DNA of 64,000 bases, from NCBI GenBank assembly GCA_003952965.2, contig CM025856.1:19110547-19174546 (forward strand). The letters run 5' to 3'. Numbering within the stretch: the first letter of the stretch is position 1; every line of letters starts with the position of its first letter. The translations under genes were made by a program, and so were the position numbers. The stretch is from Morella rubra. Its lineage: Eukaryota > Streptophyta > Magnoliopsida > Fagales > Myricaceae. The notes beneath the pieces were generated by a model. That model saw only the letters and a program-made list of their open reading frames with translations. It had not been told where the DNA came from and ran no database searches. Positions 33,680-45,160 of this stretch are shown here, in pieces.

Positions 33680-35340
33680 CTCGACCACCTACCCTGCAAC
33701 CTCCTCTGTACATTTCCATTATTTTATTTTATTTATCTTCTAGAAAGTCACATGATCAAGACTTTGGCCTAATAAATTATTTTATTCGATAATTTAATTA
33801 ATTCGCATCAATGTTTAGTAACATAAATTCAACCAGCTTCCAATATCATTTCAGGACGACCAAGACTTCAGCTTTTTTATCATTTCAGGACTGCTGGTAG
33901 CACCCACGTAGCATCATTTTAGGACTTCGGCCCTTTTGCACGTTAGCTTTGTCCCAACGTCAATAGGTCTCTATCATTAATCACAGAAATTCTGCATCAG
34001 CAAAAAGCTTGTGAAAGCTCGACTTTCGCACAATATAAATGATGTAATTACTTTAACTTTTGGTCCCGACGACAAGAAATCAATACTATTATATAAATTC
34101 TCAGATATTAACGATTTACTATTTTTAAGCTCTGAATTTGTCCAGTTTTTCTTGGATTATCAACGTCTCCCTCTCTACATGCATCGATGCACCCATATTT
34201 TTACAAATATTAGGCACCAATCTAGTATCGTGGTCTTATTTATTTTGATTTCATCAATAAAAATAATAGTATTTTCTAGGTAGTTGCTTCCTAGAAACTC
34301 TTTTCCAATGACTAAAGTCACATCTTCGTTATTTGAGCAAACCTTGACTCAATAAAAGGCAGACCAACCCAATCAAAAGCAAGGACGCTGATCTTTTTGA
34401 GTAGTACCAATAAGTAAAAGTTGAAAGAAAATAACTCTATTTTATTTATTTTCAACGTATGAAAAAACATAGGTCTATGGTCAAGTCTTTCTTTGTAGTA
34501 TATGAGATCAAGAGAATATAGATTTAGAAACAAGCTAAAGATGAAACATCAATAGTTGAGTGAGAGGGTAAAGTTTGAATATGTCGTCTACAAATAAGTC
34601 TTTAATTTAAGTAAAATTTAAGCCGGGAGATATTCGATTAGTGTCCAAAATTTGCGGTTATGCTCTTAAGTCCCAGCCTGGTTAGTGTGTTTTTTAATTG
34701 AAAAACGTAGATCCGTCCAAGCTCTATACTCAAAGGTCTTCATCAAGGAGAAGGCACCCAATGATGGAATAATTCCTGTACTTAAGCTTGTTGCTTCTTA
34801 AGCTTAGGACTGAAGGTTTGCACAATTTATTCCAACCCGAAGACCAAAGTTGTATGTAGTTTAATTCGAGATATGATGAACTGTAATCCTTAAACCCTTC
34901 ACATCTTCTGTTCTTGTGAAGTCACCGATCTTGTTCCAATTACAGGTATGGTTGGGCTTTTAGTATAAGAGCTACGAGGAGGTGATATTGCTTGAGTTTG
35001 AGTTGGATTGATTGTCCTCAATTAGATTAAGGTAAGCCTAGAAAAGAAAATAAATTAAGGTACATTAGGAACCTAGGCAAAGAGGTTTGTTTTTTTTTCC
35101 CTAACTGATCATTGCTTTTATTTACTATTGATCACATTTATCCATAACCTTTTCTTATATAGTAAGTCAACCCCGAATCGGGCCTTGACCATATCTCTTT
35201 GTATAATGTGACTATTTGGAATTGTGACTTAAGGATGTAAAGACACATCACCCAAAATTACACGGCTAAAAGACAAATTTACAAAACGGTTCAAAATTTT
35301 ATTAGGACTTCAAACATCATACTCAAAAAAGAAGCAAAGA
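33680..35340. repeat. RLP spacer duplication, copy 2
   Basis: Homologous to 27,710-28,800. It contains an additional copy of the 12.2-kb type repeat at about 34,090-34,400. Confidence 0.7.
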
Positions 35341-35368
35341 AAAAAAAACAAGCATCACAACTGCAAGG

Positions 35369-35776
35369 CTAGGCATTACTTCCGAGTTTGGATAGCTTAT
35401 GAAAATTGATCACCACAAAACAATAGCAATTGATCATCCATACTTCAATTAGGTAGAACCACACCCGATGCCAATATGGATTTATCCACAGAATTCCTGC
35501 AATTGCCAACACTACTATAGCGTAGGAGACCACAAAGCTTATATAGAAGATGCCCGCGTCCTTGAAACTATCACCTTCTTCTCCCTCTTTATCAATTGGC
35601 ATAGCAACATAGGGTGGTTCAGAGACATCATTGCAAGCATTATCTAAGAGAGGGCCACACACAAAAGGATTGCCTTCGTCACCCAAGTCATTATTAGAAA
35701 GATTCAAACTTTCTATCTTGTGTAACTTTGAAAATGTTATTGGGATTAATCCAGTTAGGCTGTTGTGCACAAACAA
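35369..35776 (-). pseudogene. RLP C-terminal remnant C fused to the RLP 5' flank
   Basis: The frame carries NSLTGLIPITFSKL, IESLNLSNND, a Cys-containing cap (NPFVCGPLLDNAC), an acidic linker, one transmembrane helix and a tail with INPYWHRVWFYLIE. Compared with pseudogene B, about 40 residues are missing between the last LRR and the cap (SNNDLG joins directly to DEGNPF). At 35,763-35,776 the coding DNA passes directly into the RLP 5' flank module, which continues to about 36,040. All signal-peptide and N-terminal LRR coding is therefore deleted between promoter-side DNA and the C terminus. The remaining frame is open for 135 codons, but no start context or secretion signal is seen. Confidence 0.85.
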
Positions 35777-36040
35777 ATGTATTTATCATCTAAAAAACGA
35801 TAATCCAGTGTACAAGGAGCTAACTTTATGTTGCTCACAGAATTAAATTAAATAATTTGTTGATAGCGAAATGCTAACAAAAATCTGCAATTTAAGGTCA
35901 ATAAAGGATGCGGATGGATATGGAATCATTAAAAAATCCAGGAAAAGTAAATTGGGTGAATTTCTTAAAGATATCTCCAACAAGTTAGGACAAGAAGCAT
36001 CATGGTAGGAGTGTTCTTTGTTGAAAAAAGGTCCAATTTG
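35777..36040 (-). repeat. RLP 5' flank module attached to remnant C
   Basis: Matches 5171-5460 over most of its length (GTTGCTCACAGAATTA, AATAATTTGTTG, GGTCAATAAAG and ATCCAGGAAAAGTAAA are shared). Confidence 0.7.
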
Positions 36041-36178
36041 AAGGTTGCAATTTAAAAGGAGATAAAGTAGAATTAATATATACGCTACAATATTTATTGA
36101 ATGCATGTTATATCTCTCCATATCTAATTCTGTTAACAAATTAAAAATGATCTTAATCAGCCATAAATGGTATTTTTT

Positions 36179-36494
36179 AAGAAAAAAAAATCACTTTGAG
36201 CCCTCTATCTAACAATGCAATTTCAAATAGAGGTCTAAACGATCAATCTTGTCACATTGACCCTGCCAACTTCCACAATTAATCAAATTGCACCTTAATT
36301 AAAATCTGATGTTTAAAATTGTGCCACGTGGCTCATTTACTACACACGTGACATGAGTTTGATCGTTTGATCTTTTTTAGAAGTACTAATTAATGAAACT
36401 TGGTAATTAGTGGGTTCAATGTGTCAAAAATGATAATTTAGACCCTTATCTTAAATTGCATTGGTAGTTAGAGGGCTTAAAGTGATATTTCTTC
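36179..36494. mobile_element. MITE with about 75-bp terminal inverted repeats
   Basis: The left arm reads AATCACTTTGAGCCCTCTA and GTCACATTGACCC. The right arm is the near complement (TAGAGGGCTTAAAGTGATAT, GGGTTCAATGTGTC). About 315 bases, non-coding. No clear target duplication was found, so the superfamily is unassigned. Confidence 0.7.
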
Positions 36495-37915
36495 TAGCGT
36501 TTAACCATACTCGAAAGGAAAAATTTAATATCAGAAAAGATAATTCCGTTTTATTTTGTTCTAGTTTAGAAGTTCCTGAATACACTTATAAGTCCGGTTG
36601 GACCTTCTAGACTAATACCCAAAGACAAAATCAAATGGGCAGGGAAGATAATTCTCCTTTTTTTTTTTTTTTAGTTGCCGTAGTTGATTAGGGCTGGAGC
36701 TAGAAGCTCGAAGCTCACAAGCCGAACACTAACAGGGTCGGACCGACTCTCTTTTAATTCTTTTCATGGCTCAATTAGTCGACTTTGGTTGTGGGCTAAA
36801 AGAGAGAGGCCCAGTCAATGATGCTGTCAAATAGGAGCCCAATACGAACCTATACGTGACTTGTAATCTGCTAATCTTAGCGTGTTGGCCTGATTGCATG
36901 GAGAATGACCCTTGCTTTTTGGTCTCGATGAGATGAACTCGGATGTCAGTTATGACAAAAAAAAAAATGCTATGGCTTGTTTTCTGTAAAGGCAAAAGCC
37001 AGGCCCGGGAATCACTATCTAGGAGATCTTTCTTTTTCTTTTCTCTTTTGTACTTCTTTTCTGGTCAAAGGAAGACTGTCAGGGACGTCAATGTTCCCTT
37101 AGAGGTCCACGAGATAATTTGATAGGACCTGCAATTGCTAATATGACTACAAGTTTTTAGTTTCTGCTGCAATTTCCTTGAGAAAATGACTTCTTAGGGC
37201 CACAAGATTTGCTAGCAATTGAAGAACACAAGCGGTTTTTATGAACCTTTTTTTTTACATACGGTTTTGAGCATAATATGATGACTAATATGCTAAGCTA
37301 ATTATGTCTGACTACCAATCAAAACACAATCAGATGCGGTAAGCAATTCTAGGATAAGTTTTATTTTGGGCTCAACCTTATCTCTTTTCTGTGCTCTCCC
37401 CAACGTGTACCTTTTTCCTAATATGCTCAGTTGTGACTGCTGATATCTAAAAGAGGCGAACACGGAACGCTCAACAAAATTTCAAAGTTTTGTAGACTCT
37501 TCATCCAAAATCATATATCTTGGTGTCAGCAATAATATCATAGTCGATGTATAAGATCTGATATCATATTATTACGGTATCAAATATTTCATTTTAATGT
37601 GAGATATTGTCAAGATTTCAGACATTTAAGTCTAAATATAAAAATATATTTCTTATTATTCTTTATATTTTTTCTATAAATAGAGACATTTAATTTGTAC
37701 TCTTCATTGACGCATAATACAAAATAAAGATTGAGATCTTCTGCAATTATGTACAATTTTGAGTGAGAGATAGAGAAAATTATAAAGGATCTTGATCCAC
37801 AAAATATAGCCAACCATAGAGGACTTTTACCATGGACATCTTTTAGTCCAAACTATTTAAATTTATGTCTCTTGTTACCATTTCTTTATCTCTCCTTATT
37901 ATCCTTCAATTATGC
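36495..37915. other. Intergenic, no gene seen
   Basis: AT-rich DNA with homopolymer runs (a T-run around 36,657-36,672). Short open frames have no recognisable protein features. Confidence 0.5.
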
Positions 37916-38214
37916 ACTAGCAGTTATCTTTTTTCTTCTTCTTGTACGCTCTGATTGCTAATTGAAACTCTCTTGTGCTGCGTGTCTCAACAGGATCGAT
38001 GAAGGTTGGATGTTCTACCAATTTGCTTCCTTCTCTCTCTCTCACTTTGGCCATACAAATTCTGTAAGAATTGACTAGCAGTTATCTTTTTTCTTCTTCT
38101 TGTACGCTCTGATTGCTAATTGAAACTCTCTTGTGCTGCGTGTCTCAACAGGATCGATGAAGGTTGGATGTTCTACCAATTTGCTTCCTTCTCTCTCTCT
38201 CACTTTGGCCATAC
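37916..38214. repeat. Perfect 141-bp direct duplication
   Basis: 37,916-38,056 and 38,074-38,214 appear identical by eye, separated by 17 bases. Each unit contains CTCAACAGGATCGATGAAGG and a (CT)n tract. It is either a very recent duplication or an assembly artefact. Confidence 0.9.
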
Positions 38215-38238
38215 TTCTGCATCTTTTTTTTTTTGGAA

Positions 38239-38566
38239 TCATTTACATTTTACATCTTGATGTATTATTTTTGAGACATTAGACCCCTTAACTTACACAT
38301 TTTTTCAATTTGGACCCCGTACTCAAATTTTCTGTTAATTTAGACAGTTTCGTCAAAACGTGGGGTGCAATGTGTAAATACCTCCAAAGATAAAAGGTCA
38401 ATATATAAATATCCCTAAAGATAAGGAGGGCAATATGTAAAAATTTTGACGAAATCTATCTAAATTAGCAGACAATTCGGGTCCAAGGTCTAAATTGAAA
38501 AAAAATGTGTAATTTTATGAATTTAATGTCTCAAAAATAATACATCGAAATGTATAGTATAAATGA
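38239..38566. mobile_element. MITE, about 328 bp
   Basis: Inverted arms: TGATGTATTATTTTTGAGAC on the left, and TCTCAAAAATAATACATCG on the right. The match extends outward to TCATTTA / AAATGA and inward through ACACATTTTTTCAATTT and CGTCAAAA. No coding and no clear target duplication. Confidence 0.75.
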
Positions 38567-39520
38567 CACATGGAGCAGTTTTTTTAACCCAAAATATAAA
38601 ATGTGGTGGTTGAGATTGTTAGATCCTTTCGACCCCTCTTCCCAGCTTTGGGTAGGATCATGACCATGGATGCGGGCAGGTAAATGCCAATCAATAGGGC
38701 AATAGCGAATAGGGGACCCTGACTCCCTGAAGGTGTGGGGCCTTCGGACTCGGATTTGAGAAGACAACTTTGGTAGTTGGCTGTTGATTTTTTTGCCCGC
38801 CCATTATTCTTGGCCGTTGAATTCACTATCTTTTTACTGACTCTTAATTGGCCCCCCCTGGACTTTTAAGCCTTACCCGCCCAACTCTCACCTTATAAAG
38901 TTGATTTTGGATCTAGTATGTAGGACAGATCTGTAGCGACACTGCCACATAAAAGGCATTGTGTCCGATACGATATCTTCTTGATGGTGCATGGGACTTA
39001 TCTGCTGCTGTGGTTTTATCATTTTATTGGTTATCACTGCTGCTGTATTACTGTATATGTCTGTCTGTGGAGGGTTCTCCTAACTGTACACTTACATTGA
39101 ATTCGGCCCCAGCCTGACTTCGCTTAACTAGGCCAGCCACAGAAATGGGCTCTACAATGACATAACAGAATACTCAGGTAGGGAAACCACAAAGGATTTT
39201 GTGCAGTGGAGTACCCAACAGAGCAGCTTCACCAACCAAAGTTATCTCGTAGAAGCAGCTCATTCCCTTAATGGCATACTTAATGCCAATATTGAAGCTA
39301 AATCTATAAACTTCAACGTTTTTATGGCTATTTTATGGACCATGGATGATTTTGGTTGTCACTCTCAAGTCCATACTCTTTTTACCTCCCACCATTTCTG
39401 GCTGTCGCTCTCAAGTCAGAACTACCATCCAAATCTCATAAAAGAAAGAAACAAAACAGGGGGTCCAAACAAGCTGCAACTTAGCAACTACATTTACTTG
39501 CTCTGCTCACCTCCTTATCT
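38567..39520. other. Intergenic, promoter side of the SAM gene
   Basis: No gene is seen. Open frames here lack family features. A mixed-composition stretch with direct upstream position may contain regulatory sites, but none is clear. Confidence 0.45.
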
Positions 39521-39532
39521 ATTTATATATAC
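39521..39532 (+). promoter_or_regulatory. TATA box of the SAM-domain gene
   Basis: ATTTATATATAC lies about 65 bases before the ATG at 39,592, a good distance for a TATA box plus a short leader. Confidence 0.6.
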
Positions 39533-39591
39533 ATCCCAACCAGCACCTCAAATGTGAGGGATTTAGCATCATAGACCATAAACCGTTAGCC

Positions 39592-40454
39592 ATGGACTGG
39601 TTCTCCTGGTTATCCAGGAGTCGCCTCGAGCCCTCACTGATATATGAATATGGCCTGGCTTTTGCTCGCAATGAGCTCCAACTAGAGGATGTTAGCTACT
39701 TCAACCATGAGTTTCTTCAGAGCATGGGCATTTCCGTGGCCAAACACAGGCTGGAGATTCTGAAGCTTGCTAGGAAGGAGAATAGAGTAGGCCCGGGAAC
39801 ACTTTCCGGCTTCATGTTAGCAGTCAACAAAACCAAAAAGTGCTTGAACAAGTGTATAAGCAAGTGGGTTTTCCGCGAGGACATGGCGTTCAAGGCTACG
39901 CCAGAGTCGCTACCATATCGGGAGCATTGGAGAGGAGCATTGTTAAGGAGGCACAAGAATGAGGAGGCAAAGGAAGAGAGGCCAGTACTCAAAAAGAGGA
40001 GCATAACGCTATCAGGACCTTTGGATGGAAGGGTGCAAGAGAAGGTTATGGCCAATACCAGAAGCTTGAAATTATCCGGGCCTCTGGATGGAAAGCTGCA
40101 AGAGAAACTAATGTACACAACTAGGAGCCCAAGATTACTGGTCCTCTGGATAAGAGAGCGCAAGAGCAAATGATGTACACAGCTAGGAGCCCAAAATTAC
40201 CTGGGGCCATTGATGGATGGGTGCCGGAGAGGTTCGTTGTCACAACTAAGAGCCCCAGGCCATCTGGTCTTGTGGATGGAAGAGTACAGGAGAAGCAGAT
40301 GGTCAGAAGTAGGAGTCCAGCGTTGTCTGGGCCTCTGGATGAAAAGGTTGCTAGTCCAGTGGCAGCTGCTGTGTTTAACCAGGGAAAGGTGGATGCCGAG
40401 CATGATGATAATTCACTCTGGGCGACATTGTTTCATGATATGAAACCCACTTGA
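39592..40454 (+). CDS. Plant SAM-domain protein with 21-residue repeats, one frameshift
   Basis: The ATG is at 39,592. Residues 1-65 form a sterile alpha motif-like helical bundle: LEPSLIYEYGLAFARNELQL, then YFNHEFLQSMGISVAKHRLE and ILKLARKE. This matches a plant SAM family that starts MDWFSWLS or similar. SAM domains mediate protein-protein or RNA contacts; the partner is unknown. From about residue 130 come six imperfect 21-residue units of the form R-S-P-x-L-S-G-P-L-D-G-x-x-Q-E-K. The frame ends at 40,173, but the repeats continue one frame over and finish LWATLFHDMKPT at 40,454, a C terminus I know from this family. One base seems to be missing near 40,138, inside the third repeat (CTGGTCCTCTGG). 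Either this allele is broken or the assembly lost a base. Single exon; TATA box upstream. Confidence 0.75.
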
Positions 40455-42115
40455 AATTTGTGACTTCCTTGGTTCCCTCTTGAACTGTAAGAGGTGGAAT
40501 TCCCGATGGCTCTTACCGCTGAAGGGACAAAATTTGTATGGCCTCTGATGCTTGATTATCTTAGTGTAACACATGTCTAGAGTGCACAAGAGGATTTTAT
40601 TTTGAGTGTTGACCATAGTGATTTATCTCAAATTGAGGTCATGCATTTCACAAACCAAAACCTACACGAAAGCAGAGAAAACGTGGTAAGAGAAAATGAG
40701 AAGACAAATCACTGTTGCTCGGATTCTTCACTCTTAGCAGTCTGTGCATGACTTTTTGGCCAAGGCTTAGTTGTGAGTTTGGTATTCTTTCAAACAATTC
40801 TATTTCTAATTAGTTCCTGGATAGCTGTGTTTAATGAAAAAATTATAAATAAAATCGATTAAGTGGTTAAATCTATATATCTCTTCTTTTTAGCTTAAAT
40901 TTTGCCTCTACTCAACCTTCATTTATATGGAATATATTCAAACCTATCTCTTTTGTTTGACTTAATGACTGATTAGTAAGTAACCTCATTTATTCAATAA
41001 AGGCCTTAACAGATATAAATCCCAGATTCCAGATTTTCTTCTGATCAACTCAAATGAAGTCTTAATCTAACCAGCTGGAAAACGCACACGCACAAACACA
41101 CAAACTGGAGCAAGACTTTCAACCTTAGGTGGATAGCTCATGAAAAAGTTCTTGCAGAAAGTATGTAATACTTGCCAAAACATGTCCTTTTCTGTGGAAA
41201 ATACAAGCACATTATACACGCAGAGGTAGCATTAATCGCTATCATCCAACTTTCTTTCTCAGGCAAATGCTAGTGAAGTTTTCTTTGTTGATATGTACTA
41301 GCTTTTCAACTACTTTACTTCACTTCCTTACTGTCTTCATAACACTGTATGGCAGGACCACCTGTACCTTACAACTACCATTGGCTACTGGCAATTGCCC
41401 ATTTTCTGCTCCCAACCCTGCAATCAAGAGCAATTTCTCTCATTCAACTCAACTTTACTGGACTCCCCGACCTCCCATTAAGAGCTCAACCATTTAGCTG
41501 GTGGACAAATACGATAGCTCTCTCCCTATAATAATACATTCACGTACTGCAACCTGCCGTCGCTGGCTGCGAACAAATCTTACGGCTAACTCTAATACTA
41601 AAAGTCGAAACGATTGGTCAGTTACCAATAGTATCGGTTTTTAAGAGAAACCCTGCATCATTTCGAGAGTTCAAAAGTTCCTCAATCTTACTTGGAGTCT
41701 GGAGAGTATGTCCTAAGAACTTGTTGGGGAGATAAACACCCTGGGGAGTCTCCTAGTGGGGTCGTAATCTAGGTTTGGACTCGACTATACAAGGAAAATA
41801 TTTTCTCTATTCTTTTTAATATGTCAGTAGTTCTATCTTGAACATACATTTATAAGCACTTTAGTTACCTGGGATGCAAAAAAGGAGATAGGTTTCAACA
41901 GAGGTCATGCACTCAAAATCACAGCATTATATTGATAAACAACAATGAACTGGATTTTGTACTATAACAAGGACACGCATAAAACATGCTATTCGAGCAT
42001 ATTCCTGCTCAAACATCCCACTACACTGATGCTCAAACTTATCATAGCTCCAGTAATATATGAAAATGTGGTCAGTATAATGGCTACAGAACAGTATATC
42101 GTAGACCCCTTAAAC
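40455..42115. other. Intergenic between convergent genes
   Basis: Holds the 3' side of the SAM gene and of the NFD4-like gene, which face each other. No gene is seen. Around 41,270-41,530 a pyrimidine-rich stretch has open frames but no family features. Confidence 0.5.
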
Positions 42116-45100
42116 TCAATGATTTGTACCCTGGGGCAGCCTGAAGGAGCCCCCTGAATAAAGCATTTGGTAAACAGGCTTTATCCTGGTAGTCAGAACA
42201 ATGCTCAAGATGGAGCCCACACAGCAGACGACGGCCAAAACCAGGAAGGTGAGCCTAAAGCAATCTGGACCCAAGCACGTGAGACTTGAACCCAAACGTC
42301 CATGTCCATGCTGTTTTGCTGCCTCGTTATCATATATATACCCTGCTAGGAGACCAGAGAAAAGGAATGCACCAATAGGATTCCCCAAGGCCATGAAATT
42401 GCTTAATAAACCAAAATACTTCAAGCCAAATAGCTCAGAGACAGTTGGGATCATGATAGAAAATTGAGCACCAAAGCAGATCCCAAGAAATGCAGTTGCG
42501 ACATGAAGGGTGCCATCTATCGCAGAAGCAAACAAAAGGTATGTGATTATCATGATTATCTGAGTGCATGTCATCCAAAATGTCCGAGGAATTGTCCTAG
42601 TCCTGCAAAGAATAGAAACCTGTTCCAATTACAATCACAAACAATTGGAATAGCAAGATACATAGAGAGGCCTGCAAAGAATGGAACCCTATACCAAATT
42701 ACAATCACAAACAATTGAAATAACAAGTCATATAGAAGAGACTATAGCATTTATGAAGACATGGTAGTTTCCGATCTGCTAATTTTTAAAGAAAATTTAG
42801 CTGAGTCCATCATGCCATTTCCTATCTCCCAGTTATTTATCAGCAGACAATATTTTTTTTATTAGGATATAACGTCAGCTTAATAATTTATATCAGAACC
42901 AAGCATAGCAGTTAGCAGGAGAACTTAATGAGGAGCAACATGCTTCAGTTCAATTGTGTCTGACAAGGCATGAGGATAGATCATACTGACCTGACAAAAT
43001 GTTCAGAAACAACTCCACCACCAAGACGACCCACAAAATTACAAAAACTGAAGAGAGACAGCAAGATTTTTGTATCATGCACGCCCAGAGAAATCCCTAT
43101 CTGGGCGAGATTATTAAGAACAGTAACCCCAGAGCCAACCCCAACGAAATAAACCAAGAACAGAAGCCAGAAGTCTGCCTTCATTACAGCTTCACTAAAT
43201 TTGAAGTCTTCGCCCCTTTTGGGCCGCCTCTTCTTCTTCACGGCCCCCTCACCTTCAGCAAGAAGCATAGCCACCTCAGATACATCATCACTTTCATGAA
43301 AGCTTCCAAGATTTGTTGATGAAGAAGACGGTGTCAGCAGTGGTTCAGTTTTATCTACATTGCCTTCTCCTTGAACCAGATGGTTTGCAGACCCGATTGA
43401 TTGGTCTAGTGTCCCTAGTTTGTTTACTCTCAATCGCTCCAATGTCATTTTCACAGGGATTGCAAGTGGAGCCAAGAGAAGGAGGATCATTACAAAAACA
43501 AAAGTATAGGAAATAGGAGCACTCAAAGAAAGCACATCACTCATTATTGTAGTAGTAACAAGGTATAAACCAAGCACAATACTTGCAGCTTGGATGAAAA
43601 GAAAATGGCAACGTTCCGCAGAGTCTTCACCAGAAGCTGGAGTACATGGCCTAATAAAATACATCATAATGAAACATAGAATAGGAATCCCAAGTGCGAG
43701 GAACAGCAAAAGTTTAGAAGAGGAACTATGAAGCAGTACACTGTAGATTTCTGTAAATACTGCAGCACTGAGCCCCACATAACCCTTGAGAGTACCTGCA
43801 ACAGTGCCTCGACTAAGTGGGAAGTTTCTCATGTTGGTTACAAGAACAGCTGTGCTAAACCAAGCATTGCTATTGGCGGCAACACAAAGAGCAAGCCATA
43901 ACTGCGACATTGTAAAGGAAAACAAGATTGCAATTAGATCTTCCTGGTAAAAAGTATCTGGATTTGAGACATATGTGCACCAGCAACCACTTTTCCTATC
44001 ATACATCTCCGCAAACTAATGTGTGAAAAGATGCTGCTTATAGGCTCACAACTAGCTGAGAAACTTGAATTTTTTCGCAGGACTAGTGTTTATCCATGCC
44101 AGATAAACATCAATTCGATTTATGACTAATTAGAAGGATATGGAAGCTCATCATAGTTACAGAAAAGTAAGGAAGTCACTTATAGGAAGGGAACTTGATA
44201 GATGAAGCCCTTAGAGCAGAAAAAAAAGCATCTAAGTTTGGAAGTTTGCCTCCACGCACACATATACATATCAAGAGACACAGAGAGCTTAAGAATTCAA
44301 ACCCGTTGACGTGAATCAAAAAGCCATGAGATGATCAGCAAAATTTTCGAATCCGGGATAAAGAACAAGGCCTCGGATGCTGAAAGTTCAGAAGAGACCT
44401 ATTTATGTATATGTAGCAGGGGCCCTTCATCATTGCCTTACTGAACTTTGCAAATTATATTCCTGATTCAATTGGGTTTGCACAAAAAATTACCAGGTTG
44501 GAATGAAAAACAATCATACGCGTTGACCAGAAGATTATTGATCAACGACATGAAAAGCTCCGACTCGTACATTAAAAAGTAAATCCCCTTGAAATGCGAA
44601 GAAGCTGAAATCAATGAAATCTATTACCAATATATATAAGCAGCAAATCCACCTTCGATATGCTAAAATAAAACCGGAATACAACGACAACTTTTTATTT
44701 GATAAATCTAATCAACCGTCAGAAAAAATAGAAGAGAACCCACAAAAGCCCATTGATTAGAATCACCAATCAACCAAAATTTATTAGGATATGCAAAATT
44801 TCATGGTAAATACTTCACATTAAGAGATGAACTTACCAACCAGTACGGAAGGGACAGCACCGTGCGGCTAACAGCGAGCCAGAGAACACCATAACCAAAG
44901 AAGCAAGCGAGAGCACCAATCGAGAGAACAACCCAAGGAGGGAACTTGTCACAGGCTAAGCCCGGGAGGAGGCCAACGTTCTCGCCGATATCGTTGGCGA
45001 CGGCGATCATTGTGAGCTGTTGCTGGCTTAAACCCAGAACTGATTTCAGGGAGTGAGAGTAGAGCGGGAAGGTGTAGGCATTTCCCGATGCTATCTCAAC

Positions 45101-45160
45101 CCAAACTGCAGCTGCCAGCCCCACCCACGGTGGTCTTGTCCCTTGTTTCAAGACCACCAT
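42116..45160 (-). CDS. Nodulin-like MFS transporter (NFD4-type), three exons, intact
   Basis: Exons: 45,160-44,837 (324 bp), 43,901-42,991 (911 bp) and 42,602-42,116 (487 bp including stop). The introns have GTAAGT...CAG and GTCAGT...CAG borders. The joined length is 1722 bases, giving 573 aa with no stop. The first half is a nodulin-like domain: NAYTFPLYSHSLKS, ANDIGENVGLLPG, AVLVTNMRNFPLSRGTVAG and LKGYVGLSAAVFTEIY. The second half is an MFS-like bundle: NNLAQIGISLG, TRTIPRTFWMTCTQII, GAQFSIMIPTVSELFGLKYF and NPIGAFLFSGLLAGYIYD. About 12 membrane helices are split by a polar loop with an acidic SEVAMLLAEGEG stretch. Arabidopsis NFD4 was named for a karyogamy (nuclear fusion) defect; other relatives are transporter-like with unclear substrates. 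It is an integral membrane protein, and the exact substrate cannot be told. Confidence 0.93.
42603..42741 (-). repeat. Duplicated 3' splice-site segment in NFD4-like intron 2
   Basis: Two tandem units of about 69 bp each carry ATTCTTTGCAG on the minus strand. The functional acceptor is at 42,603-42,604 and a second one is at 42,672-42,673. Both units share CAATTACAATCACAAACAAT on the plus strand. Confidence 0.75.
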
